Assembly (NCBI GenBank): GCA_030159075.1
Contig: BROG01001136.1
Coordinates: 1 to 64,000, forward strand
Direction of reading: 5' to 3'
DNA length: 64,000 bases
DNA from: Atrina japonica
Lineage: Eukaryota; Mollusca; Bivalvia; Pterioida; Pinnidae
Positions 22,941 through 31,711 of the stretch are shown in pieces (the first letter of the stretch is position 1; every line of letters starts with the position of its first letter). A program made the position numbers and the translations under genes. Under the pieces are notes generated by a model. The model worked only from the letters and a program-made list of their open reading frames with translations. It did no database searches and was not told the DNA's origin.

Positions 22941-23946
22941 TTATGATATGACGTTTACGAAACGACCGTCTTATATGTTAATTTGTCCGTCTTTAATAAC
23001 GAAAATGTAAACGTCCAAAGGGTCGGTATTGGTTTCGGGATCTCTTTCTATTCGAATGGAAATGCCTCCGCTGATATTTTGACTTTGGTTCTTCGCGGAT
23101 TATAAAATACTTCGGGGCCGTTCTTCGAAATGTCTTTGAACATATACAAGACGCCGCTCAACGACCTGAGGCAGGGTTGTTGATTTGATAATTCAGCACG
23201 GCAGTCGATTTTTTCATCGTTGTCTTGCGATATCGCAATATTTGATCGAAGTAATAGACGTGTTCTCCTGCGTATCTCTGTCTAATGCTTCGAGCAAGGG
23301 TGGGGTCGGTAATTTTTTCGAATTCCAAGGCTATGTTATTCACTCTGTAACTGGCGGTTTTATTGTCGTCGCTCGGCGCCTTAAAAATTATGTTTTTAGC
23401 ATCGTTAAACGTCAACATATATTCAAATCTATCTTGCAGTCCAGCCTGGTAAAAAGGCTCGCTTGTTTCCAAAATTTCGAAATCAAAGGGAATGCAAAAT
23501 CGATTGCCAAATGCAGCGGCAATTTTGTACTCTTTGCTAGTATCGAGAGGTATTTTCCATCCTATGGGCTTGGCTCTCAAAATGTTTAGGTTGCCGCTCT
23601 GTTTTCCCTGAAAGGCCATGTTACGCCGTTCCATTTTCCAAAGGTCGTTGTAGACTAAAAAATTTTCCACATCGTCAATTGTCTGAACGGTGTTTCCGGA
23701 TATTTTAACTTCTATTTTCTTGACAATATTGCGACCCAAATTATTGTATACGCCCGCCATTTACATTAACTTTGATATCAAAGGCCAATTTAGTTTTTGT
23801 TCCAAATTTGGAAAACGAATAGTCAACGTTTGATTTTCATCGATACACGATGGATTGTGCGAGATGGTAACGGATTGTCTGTTGCCTTTCATGCCGTGTG
23901 GTAATCTTAATTTTCTATCAGGATTTAATATATCGCCGTAATTCAT
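22941..23946 (-). pseudogene. Major capsid protein remnant, outer element
   Basis: ATG at 23946 (MNYGDILNPDRKLR). Clear homology to the inner capsid gene throughout (VYNNLGRNIVKKIEVKISG; FEILETSEPFYQAGLQDRFE; RYRKTTM). Relative to the inner copy there is a short loss near 23760, where the frame stops. A larger in-gene deletion near 23045-23100 removes most of the C-terminal domain, although the final residues (DVYIFVIKDGQI) are still readable, with a stop. The assignment as the Polinton hexon-like protein comes from gene order with the ATPase and the conserved pair in both elements. Confidence 0.65.
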
Positions 23947-23993
23947 GTTTTTTTATATAGATAATATAAATTTTTAAAATCAATTATTAAAAA
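23947..23993. promoter_or_regulatory. 47-bp divergent promoter region, outer capsid and coiled-coil genes
   Basis: Very AT-rich (TTTTTATATAGATAATATAA) between two divergent start codons. The same gene pair in the inner element has a 42-bp spacer (34851-34892). Confidence 0.45.
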
Positions 23994-24835
23994 ATGGATG
24001 AAGTATTCGACAATCCCATTTACGACGACTGAGATGATGATGATAATATGGAAGAAACTCCGCTTGTAGATAATACGGAAAACACTACACTTGACTGGGA
24101 CGATTATAATTTACCAGAGCCACCCATTGAACCTCAAGGAGTCCAACGAGAACGCTTAAGAACGGACAAACTGGGGGACGAGTGGAAAAAAGCGACAGGA
24201 GGTAGCGATAAAAAATTTACATCCGACGAAAGAGGTAATTTATAGGCCATAAGAGAGGACGGTACTCTGATTTTATTAAACGATAAACGTAATCCTAGTA
24301 AATTTTTAGCGGCAAGCACGTTAAAAAATAAATACCATTTGCGATTTGTTAGAGCCCTGGATTTATACGAACAGCTTCCAGAAATAAAAAAAAGGCAAGG
24401 AACGTACAACACCAAGTAGAGGAAATAGAAATGGATGTTTTTAACGGAAAATGATTAGACGACGGAATAGAAAAATTATCGGACAGTATGCAAAAACTTA
24501 CCCATGAGAGAATTGTTGGGGCTGGATAAAAGTTTAAGAACCATTAAAGGCTCTTTCGGTTCAAGAAGCCAAAAAAGTAGAATTAGAATGAACGTTGTCG
24601 CAATGGAAAGAAGACCTCGAAAAAATCCCGGCGACAGAATGCATCGAGGGAGAGATAACAAAAACCCAAAACGAACTAGATGGTGTGAACGAAAGTATCA
24701 ACATTCTAAAAGGAAAATTAAAATCGCAAATGACCAGCATAGCATTAGACGAAAATCAGACGTTGAGAGAAAAAATCGCCAATCTGTTCAGAGAACAAGG
24801 AATCACCATTTTTAGCATCTGAACGGCCATCAAAG
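23994..24835 (+). pseudogene. Coiled-coil membrane protein remnant, outer element
   Basis: ATG at 23994; a TGA follows within 13 codons and further stops occur near 24243 and 24415. Homologous in order to the inner 476-residue protein: LPEPPIEPQGVQRERLRT, then LLNDKRNP, then a coiled coil, then IANLFREQGITIFS. The C-terminal membrane helices present in the inner copy are missing. The frame instead runs directly into the next gene, so a deletion here probably also removed the penton-like and 323-residue genes. Confidence 0.6.
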
Positions 24836-25107
24836 AAGACGTAGAAAGACTGACGAAAAATCGTCACATCATGAACATGTTTCAATTCGACGGAAGACTT
24901 AAATCGATGGGCATTAAGATATTATTCGACGGTGCCGTTTTTAGACTCAGACTTTTGGGGGAATTAAACGTGACGTTAATCTTGAATGACGTCGAAAAAA
25001 CGACTCATCAAACGAAAAACGGTGATATCGTAATGTTGAATCCTCCTTTATACGTGAAAGCGGGCGACGTTTTAAATTTTAGACGTTTAAAAAAAAATTC
25101 CGTTTAA
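24836..25107 (+). pseudogene. Beta-rich small protein, N-terminally truncated, outer element
   Basis: Open to TAA at 25105-25107. It matches the inner gene at 31294-31711 (MNMFQFDGRLK; ILFDGAVFRLRLLGE; NDVEKTT; LNPPLYVKAGDVLNF). The pattern of alternating hydrophobic residues suggests a small beta-sandwich. The first about 40 residues found in the inner homologue are absent, replaced by a fusion to the end of the coiled-coil gene. Function unknown; a capsid-associated role is only a guess. Confidence 0.55.
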
Positions 25108-25113
25108 TAAAAT

Positions 25114-25508
25114 ATGAGTAAAAACGAATTGTATCCCTCGCTAGAAAATGACCCGCAACAATATCGACATCGAGCAGACGTTTCGCCGGGAGATAGAAAC
25201 GAGAAAGAGCGTACACAAAAAATATAAACAAACGGTCAACACGACGGAAGGGATAGATGCCCCTCTGATATCCGGAGGCATCGTTGTCGGCGGCTTTGGC
25301 TTTTTTATTCCGATAGCCGCCCTGCCCATCCAAATCGTCGTCGTAGTGGTGGGTTCAGTGGGTTTGGCTATGAAAGGCATAAGGATGAGAAAATAAAAAA
25401 AAAAAAACACATGAAAATTATAAAACTGGCGGAAAGCAAATTGAATTCTATATCGAGACGGACGATTTGCGCAAGCAGCTCCTAGACCTCATAGGCAAAT
25501 TGCCCGTT
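25114..25508 (+). pseudogene. Hydrophobic-hairpin protein, outer element, split by the inner Polinton
   Basis: Starts at ATG 25114 and changes frame near 25145. It then reads IEQTFRREIETRKSVHKKYK and a long hydrophobic Gly-rich segment (GGIVVGGFGFFIPIAALPI, continuing to VGLAMKGIR). Two further frame changes follow. Homologous to the inner gene at 30713-31269. The last frame (DDLRKQLLDLIGKLP) runs into the target duplication of the inner element; beyond that element (39172-39180) it stops after three more codons. The insertion therefore hit the extreme 3' end. Confidence 0.65.
25503..25508. repeat. Left target-site duplication of the inner Polinton
   Basis: CCCGTT, identical to 39166-39171. 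The 6-bp length is diagnostic of Polinton integration. Confidence 0.9.
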
Positions 25509-25666
25509 TGTGTGTAGTCTTTTGAGGATTGTGCAGCACTTTGCACTCGATGACCCCAAAACGGCTAAAACTGCTAAAAATAGCTAAATGGGTATTCCCC
25601 CCGGGTCGCTCTGCTAGACTATTAATAGCCGCGAGTCCGATAGTTTCGCGGCCGTCCTCGAGTGGT
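25509..25666 (+). repeat. Left TIR of the inner Polinton
   Basis: Matches the reverse complement of 38999-39165 with two substitutions and an 8-9-bp indel in the inner part (after GGCCGTCC). Confidence 0.92.
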
Positions 25667-25730
25667 CACCGTATCGACGTAAGAAAACATTTGATGATGA
25701 TTTAAAGAAAATGCTATATACGTAAAAGCA

Positions 25731-25988
25731 ATGAACATATTGAGAGGTGTGAAACGTTTATACAATGCTGGTAAATGGGGATATAAGAAAGTCGTCGAAA
25801 GCGTTTGGGACTATGTGACGGGCTCGTCGACGGAAGAGCAGACGAGAGAGACCGTCAGACAAAATTTACGACGGGCGTTGAAGGATGAACTCGGGGACGC
25901 TTCTTCCGGGATGCAACGCAAGTTAATTAGATCTCAATATAAAAAAATTTCTACAGGAGGATCTTCCCAAAGGCGTTACCCGGGTTGA
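25731..25988 (+). CDS. N-terminal ORF preceding PolB, inner element
   Basis: 85 residues (MNILRGVKRLYNAGKWGYKK...), basic at the start, then an Arg-rich stretch VRQNLRRALKDELGD. The same motif recurs immediately downstream in the PolB frame (VRQNLRR at about 26000), so either a local duplication has occurred or this is the original PolB N-terminus separated by a frameshift near 25980. It is the first gene inside the left TIR. Such a basic N-terminal extension could carry a terminal-protein-like role in protein-primed replication, but that is inference. Confidence 0.5.
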   Translation: MNILRGVKRLYNAGKWGYKKVVESVWDYVTGSSTEEQTRETVRQNLRRALKDELGDASSGMQRKLIRSQYKKISTGGSSQRRYPG

Positions 25989-26022
25989 AGAAAAACGAAA
26001 CGTCAGACAAAATTTACGACGG

Positions 26023-29000
26023 GTGCTAAACGAAGAACTCGAGGAAGGCGTTGCTCGGGTCGACCAAAAACGAAGGCAACGTCGCGCGCTCGATTTGGGT
26101 GATAGTTTTCAACACTTCTATACCAGCTATAAAAAAGACGTTCGTCAACATATACATCGAGCCAATCTCAGAGCGTTGTTAGAGTATTTTAAAGACGACT
26201 TCATCTCTAAGATGACCGACGAACTGAGAAAAGGTCCCATCAAGATCCAACTTCAAGTGGAACAGCGATTCAAGCGAGACATCTTAGAGGTCGGCTGGCA
26301 GTTCATCACGCAAATCCACAAAACTTGGCAACACGCGATTATGAGAGAAGACGAGATCGAAGACGTGTTTAAGAGCATGATCGAAGAGTTGATCGATTCC
26401 CTCGATAAAACCGTTCAGGCGGGATCCGGGTGGGTCATCGACGACGCTCAAATGATTTATTTGAATATTGCCAAGTATGAGCCGCCCCTGGGATCCTCCT
26501 ATTTTAAGTTGCCCAAGCAGATCGCGGATAAGAAGGCCATCATCAACGTTCAAAACGAGGATCAGAGGTGTTTCATGTATAGCGTATTGGCGTGTCTACA
26601 TCACGATCGTGTTAAACATAGCCATTATAGACCTCGAAATTATATGCCCTTCATCGAGTTGTACGACTTCGGGTGTATCGATTATCCGACGCCGTTGAGG
26701 CAGATCCCCAGATTCGAACGTCGCAACGAAATCGCCGTCAATGTTCTCGGGTGGACGGAGAAGAAAGGGTTCTTCCCTTATTACATATCGGAAATATTTC
26801 ACGATCGCGAAGTCAATCTATTGTTGCTAGAAGGTCCAGAAGACCAATGGCACTACTCTTGGATCAAAAACAAGTCCAGACTGCTTTCCTCTCACTCAAA
26901 ACATAAAAACAAATCCTATCCGTGCCTTCGTTGTCTCAAAGTCCTATCCAGCGAGGAGGTTTACGAAAAGCACAGAGCCGATTGTCGCGGCATCAACAAT
27001 CCGGCCATGAAACCCATCATGCCCGAGGAGGGGAAGAATATTCTCAAGAGGCGGGAGATAAAACGACGAAGACGTCGCGTCACATTCCGTCGGGATACTG
27101 CTACGTCGTTGTCTGGAGATCGGAGAAGGGCGTCGAGAAGATCGAAGAGCCCGTACTCTATCGCAGCGATGACGTTGTGAAACATTTCTTAGATAATCTG
27201 AAACGAGAAGAAGAAAAGATTAAAGGCGTCGCGAAAAAGGAGCTTCGCATGAGCGGGAAGGACGAGAAGAAGTTCGAGAAGGCGACTCACTGCTACATCT
27301 GCGGAGACGAATTCTCGGGGGATCTTAGCAAGTGGAAAGCTCTGTGGACTCGAAGAAAGAAACTTATTCGGGAACGGGAAAATCTGCCCAGTCTGTCCTC
27401 TCTGGAACGCGACATTGCCGCCACGTCGGATCCGGTCGACCTGTCCGCCCTGGAATGGTATCGCGAACATCGCGACGCCATAAACACCGAGATCGACGAC
27501 ATCATGAAAGAGATCGGGACATTCGAGCTCATCAAGGTCAAGGATCACTGTCACACATCCGGCAAGTTTCGGGGGGCCGCGCACAACAAGTGCAACAGGT
27601 TATTGAGAAGGGCAAAGCACATCCCCGTCGTCTTTCTTTCACAACCTGCGAGGATACGATTCTCATCTGATATTATCCGAGATGGAGGTGGACAAGTCCA
27701 TCAACTGCATTCCGATGAATCAGGAGAAGTTCATCAGCTTCTCCGTCGGTTCTTTGCGATTCATCGACAGCTTCCAGTTTTTGTCATGCGGTCTGGAGAC
27801 TCTGGTTAAAAATCTAACGGACTATCCCATCACGAAATCCGTATTCGATGAGGAGGACGTCTCGCTCCTGACGAGAAAGGGAGTCTATCCCTACGAGTAC
27901 ATGGACTCTTTCGCCAGGTTCGAGGAAACGTCCCTACCGCCCAGGGAAGCCTTCTACAGCACGTTGTCGGACACTGACATCTCTCCGGCGGAGTACAATC
28001 ACGCTCAGACCGTCTGGCGCGAACGCGGATGCGAGACCATGGGCGATTACCACGATCTCTATCTGAAGACGGACGTGATCCTGCTGGCCGACGTGTTCGA
28101 AGAGTTCCGCAACATCTCTCTGAACCACTACAAGTTGGATCCGGCTCAATACTAATACTACACGGCCCCCGGTTTGGCCTGGGACGCGGCGTTACTCACC
28201 TCTAAGATCGAGTTGGAGCTGTTCACCGATTACGACATGCATCTGTTCGTGGAAAAGGGGATCAGAGGTGGGATCACCTATGTCCCGCAACGTTATTCTA
28301 AGGCGAACAACAAGTACTTGAAAGACTACGATCCCGATCGACCTTCCAAGTACATCATGTATCTGGACGCCAACGCGCTCTACAGCGAAGCCATGAGTCA
28401 TCCCTTGCCCTGTAGAAAGTTCGAATGGGTCGAGGACGTGTTCGATCCGTGCCATCCGCCGGAAGGAAAGGGTTACATCCTGGAAGTCGATTTAGAGTAT
28501 CCGAAAGCATTGCAGCATAATAATTATCCGCTGGCTCCGGAGACGATGCAGGTCGATCCGAACGATCTGTCCGACTATCAGAAAACGCTGATGGAGGAGT
28601 ACGAGATGCGCGACGCGGGTCCCAAGAAGCTCATCCCCAATCTCCGAGACAAGAAGGACTACGTCGTGCACTACGAGACGCTAAAGCTTTATCTGGAGCT
28701 GGGCATGACACTGACGAGAGTGCGCAGAGTTCTGCAATTCGACGAAGAGCCGTGGCTCGCGGGTTACGTTGAAAAAAACACTCGATTGCGTCAATGCGCT
28801 AAAAACGATTTCGAAAAGGACTTCTTCAAGCTCATGAACAACGCCGTCTTCGGAAAGACCATGGAAAACAAACGGAATAGAACAGAGTTGAAGATCATCA
28901 CCGCCAACGACGGAGATAAAAAGATCCGAAAGATGATCGCCTCGCCCGCTTACGACGGGTTGACCAAGATCAACGACGGCATGGTCTTCCTCCACTTCAA

Positions 29001-29310
29001 ACCGACCACCGTCAAATTGGACAAACCCATCTACTGCGGTATGACGATCTTGGATCTGTCCAAACGTCTTATGTACGGTTGGTATTACAAGCACTTGAAG
29101 GCCAGGTACGGCGTCGACTGCGATCTGTTGTACACCGATACGGACTCGCTGCTGGTGGAGATACGGACGGAGGACGTCTACCGAGACATGCTCGAAGATG
29201 AAGATGAATATGACTTTTCCAATCTCAAAGACGATCATCCTCATGTACCGCCGAATAAAGATAAGAACAAGAAGGTGATCCTTTTCGCTTGCCATTTTAA
29301 TAGAGTTTTA
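26023..29310 (+). pseudogene. polB: Protein-primed-type family B DNA polymerase, inner element (broken, C-terminus missing)
   Basis: Frame 26023-27060: N-terminal region with QRCFMYSVLACLHHD and a zinc finger CLRC...H...C. After a frameshift at about 27050: a C-x2-C/DHCH...CN module like endonuclease VII (27286-27605). After a second shift at about 27640: an exonuclease-like region (YLKTDVILLADVFEEF), an in-frame TAA at 28153-28155, then the polymerase. Motif A is YLDANALYS (Asp codon 28366), motif B is FFKLMNNAVFGKTMEN (about 28825-28870), motif C is YTDTDS (29131-29148). Similarity ends at about 29280, soon after motif C, so the thumb-like C-terminal region is lost. It would replicate the element from protein-primed ends. 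Motif B differs in family from the outer PolB. Confidence 0.85.
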
Positions 29311-29312
29311 GT

Positions 29313-29539
29313 TTATTTCATGATATCGGCGGGGATGATGCCCTTCTTGACCAACATGTCTTTGGTGTACTCGGCGAGCGCAAACTCCAGGAGGATCATC
29401 CCGAAGTCCTTCGGGTCTAGATCCATCTTGGGCGCCGGCATCTTTTTAATTTTTTCTTGGAAAGTTGCGCATATCCGATGGCAATTCCAGTACTGACGGC
29501 CGCGTGATACACGGTGTTGATCAAATCTTTTTCGCTCAT
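29313..29539 (-). pseudogene. Small conserved Polinton protein, frameshifted, inner element
   Basis: ATG at 29539 (MSEKDLINTVYHAAVSTG). The frame then shifts by one at an A-rich run (about 29450) into DLDPKDFGMILLEFALAEY and ends with IIPADIMK and TAA at 29315-29313. The homologue in the outer element (42287-42449) has the same two halves and is also broken. The N-terminal half is a short hydrophobic helix. Function unknown. Its stop lies only a few bases from the end of PolB similarity, marking a probable deletion junction. Confidence 0.6.
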
Positions 29540-29557
29540 TTTAAAGACGAGAAAAAA

Positions 29558-29722
29558 TTATTTATCGGGTTTTACCTCTTCTTCTTCTCTACAATCGTGG
29601 ATGTAGTGGACGTTAGCTTCCACTACTTGTGCGATCATGGCAACGAATAAACTCGTGGTGATGATCCCCGACGCCATCAACGCCGCCGTGTTCATGAACG
29701 TTCTCAGTGTCTCGTTACACAT
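29558..29722 (-). CDS. 54-residue membrane protein
   Basis: ATG at 29722, TAA at 29560-29558. It begins MCNETLRTFMN, followed by one hydrophobic helix (AALMASGIITTSLFVAMIA) and an acidic/basic tail with REEEE. Part of a tight run of minus-strand genes (19 bp to the next, 21 bp from the previous). No outer-element counterpart found. Probably a small virion or membrane protein; not recognised. Confidence 0.55.
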   Translation of the reverse strand: MCNETLRTFMNTAALMASGIITTSLFVAMIAQVVEANVHYIHDCREEEEVKPDK

Positions 29723-29743
29723 TTTTTAGTAGAAAAAAAATAT

Positions 29744-30055
29744 TTAATACATTTCGTGGGGATTGGGTTTCGATTCTTTAGGTTCTGGAGGAGGAGGCGG
29801 CAGCGGTGGTTGTTTTTTCGTGTAGATCAGCAACAATCCGACGACCGCGAGTCCGCCGCCCGCTAGCCATTTCCAGCTATCCAGGTTATTAGCATTGTTA
29901 TCCTGACTAATAGCATTGCTATCCTGGCTATTAGCATTGCTATTAGCATTGCTATCCTGGCTAATGGCTTTACGACTCCACCTCTTTTGCGCCCCCTTCT
30001 TCCCCGCTTCCTGACGTTTCGGGTTCTTTATCGCTATGGCTTCTGCTGGTTCCAT
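29744..30055 (-). CDS. 103-residue low-complexity membrane protein
   Basis: N-terminus basic (KNPKRQEAGKKGAQKRW), then an Asn/Ser/Ala/Asp repeat (NSNANSQDSNAISQDNN), one membrane helix (WKWLAGGGLAVVGLLLIY), a proline run and a conserved end (KESKPNPHEMY). The outer homologue (41976-42260) has the same layout with a different repeat. It overlaps the next gene upstream by 86 nt. The combination of a basic tail, one membrane helix and a short exposed tail suggests a small capsid-associated or membrane protein; this is inference. Confidence 0.65.
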   Translation of the reverse strand: MEPAEAIAIKNPKRQEAGKKGAQKRWSRKAISQDSNANSNANSQDSNAISQDNNANNLDSWKWLAGGGLAVVGLLLIYTKKQPPLPPPPPEPKESKPNPHEMY

Positions 30056-30515
30056 CGTCTTTTTCTATATCCTCCGATTTTTTAAACCCCGTTATATATC
30101 GGCTAGACGTGGCGGCTATGCTGAGAGGTGCCAAGTAGGCGCCGAAGTTGTGATACAGACTACAACACACTTCGCCGATGGCTGCGTCTAGGAACGGGTC
30201 TTCGATCAGTCTGGGATCGTTTTTCAACTCGAAAAAATATTTAAGACCCTGGGCGTACAGAGTGATGAAGGAATTGGCGATCGATTTGCTCATGCGCATG
30301 CCGAGCCGTGCGTTTAACAGACGATTCAGGTTTTCCAGCTCCTTGTCGTTCATCTTTTCCAATTCGGTAGTGGTCACGTCTTTTCCTAGAAAATGACGCG
30401 CCCGTCCGGATCCGACGATGGTCGACAGCCTGTCTTTGGTAGATATATCCGTCGTGGTCCTGTCTTTGGTAGATATATCCGTCGTACCGTTCGCTAATAT
30501 CTCGCTCCCGTTCAT
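29970..30515 (-). CDS. 181-residue conserved protein with N-terminal DISTKDR repeat
   Basis: Intact. The N-terminus contains TTDISTKDR twice, from a tandem DNA repeat at 30430-30485. It is followed by LSTIVGSGRARHFLGKDV, a helical core (SIANSFITLYAQGLKYFFEL) and a Cys pair (EVCCSLYHNFGAYLAPL), and ends in an acidic Ser-rich tail. The outer homologue (41532-41950) keeps the core but is broken. The strong conservation of the core between otherwise diverged elements suggests a structural or enzymatic role, not recognised. Confidence 0.65.
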   Translation of the reverse strand: MNGSEILANGTTDISTKDRTTTDISTKDRLSTIVGSGRARHFLGKDVTTTELEKMNDKELENLNRLLNARLGMRMSKSIANSFITLYAQGLKYFFELKNDPRLIEDPFLDAAIGEVCCSLYHNFGAYLAPLSIAATSSRYITGFKKSEDIEKDDGTSRSHSDKEPETSGSGEEGGAKEVES

Positions 30516-30540
30516 CGTTTTTAAGAGAGATATAATTTTT

Positions 30541-30693
30541 TTATAAAGACTGCAAAAGTTTTCTCAGCCATCGTTCCGTTCGGTGATAACGTTCTAATCG
30601 TAGTAGATGCAGAATCATGAACAGTAAGAGTAATGCCCATACCGCGATAAACGAGAGCAGGGCAAAGACGAGCATTTCGGTGAACCGTTTCAT
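30541..30693 (-). CDS. 50-residue single-span membrane protein
   Basis: ATG at 30693 and TAA at 30543-30541. One long hydrophobic helix (MLVFALLSFIAVWALLLLF) followed by a basic amphipathic tail (LRLERYHRTERWLRKLL). The homologue in the outer element is at 40545-40733 (same MKR start and RLERYRRTERLIRK tail). The N-terminal anchor with a basic internal tail is conserved, so it is a real gene despite its size. Confidence 0.65.
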   Translation of the reverse strand: MKRFTEMLVFALLSFIAVWALLLLFMILHLLRLERYHRTERWLRKLLQSL

Positions 30694-30712
30694 TGTTTTA
30701 TAATACTCAGGC

Positions 30713-31269
30713 TTAATGAGATTTGGATTTCTTTATGAGCTCTTGGAGCTGCTTACCCAAGTCCTCTGTCTCTTGGTTCGACTCCTTTTCTAAGTCCTTA
30801 GAATACAGTTTGTCCTTCATCTCGCGATACTTGATCAGCTCGTGGGACACGGCTGTGAATTCTTCCTCCGTGATCTTCCCGTCCTCGAGCGCGCGACTCA
30901 CCAGATCCGAGATCAAATTCAATTTACTCTCAGCGAGTTTGATGATCTTGAGCTGCTTGTCAGATTTCTTCGACAGTAATCGCCTGATGCCCTTCATGGC
31001 CAATCCCACTGACCCCACGGTCAGGGCCACGATCTGGAGAGGCAGACCCGCGACGGGTACGATAAATCCTACCCCCCCCCGACAACGGCGCTTCCCAAGA
31101 TGAGGGCCCCGTCGACACTGTCGACGATTCGCTTATACTTTTTGTGCATGCTCTTCCGCGTCTCGATCTCTCGCCGAAACGTCTGTTCGATCTCACCGAT
31201 GCGTTTGAGACGATAGTGTTGCGGATCGAGTTCTAACGTCGGGTTCAATGCATTTTGTTCTTTACTCAT
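30713..31269 (-). pseudogene. Hydrophobic-hairpin protein, inner element, frameshifted at a C10 tract
   Basis: ATG at 31269 (MSKEQNALNPTLELDPQHYR), a basic helix (IEQTFRREIETRKSMHKKYK) and a Gly-rich hydrophobic segment. The frame breaks at a run of C on the plus strand (about 31071-31080). The second frame (from 31030) continues with VGSVGLAMKGIRRLL and a charged coiled-coil C-terminus (SHELIKYREMKDKLYSKDLE). One indel in a homopolymer could be an assembly error. The homologue in the outer element (25114-25508) is where the inner element inserted. Likely membrane-associated. Confidence 0.6.
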
Positions 31270-31293
31270 CCTTCCTTTTTTAATGAAAAATTT

Positions 31294-31711
31294 TTATATG
31301 TCGAGAACGACGACGCCGTTGACGGTGCCCGCTTTCGATCCTTTGTTCACGCCGAAGGTGAGGACGTCGCCCGACGTCACCCGCAACGGTGGATTCAACG
31401 GGACGATCTTGCCGGTCTTGGTCTGAAAGGTCTCGTATTCCACGTCATTCACGACGAGAGCGTCACGTCCATTCCCCCAAAAATCCCAGACGGATGACGT
31501 AACCGTCGAACAAGATCGTCGTGCCCAGCTGCGGTCTGATTCTTCCGTTTTTAGTCACGTCGAATTGGAACGTGTTCATGATGCGACGGCTTTTGGCCAA
31601 CGTGGTGATCTCCTCTTTGGCATCATTGATGTCTTTCAAGAGTCTCTCATTCAGATCCTCCGCCAGTTCTTCCCTTTCCAAGTCTTCGTAATAGAATCCC
31701 GATCTAGACAT
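31294..31711 (-). pseudogene. Beta-rich small protein, inner element, one frameshift
   Basis: ATG at 31711 (MSRSGFYYEDLEREELAEDL), a short coiled coil, then the conserved FQFDVTKNGRIRPQLGTTILFDG. The frame shifts near 31475 at a C5-A5 run and continues to TAA at 31296-31294 with LNPPLRVTSGDVLTF and a small hydrophobic end. It overlaps the penton-like gene by 8 nt. Family unknown; present in both elements. Confidence 0.55.

Noticed and set aside
28681..29295. Minus-strand 204-codon frame over PolB
   Set aside because: Shadow of the polymerase palm region; PolB motifs on the plus strand are unambiguous.
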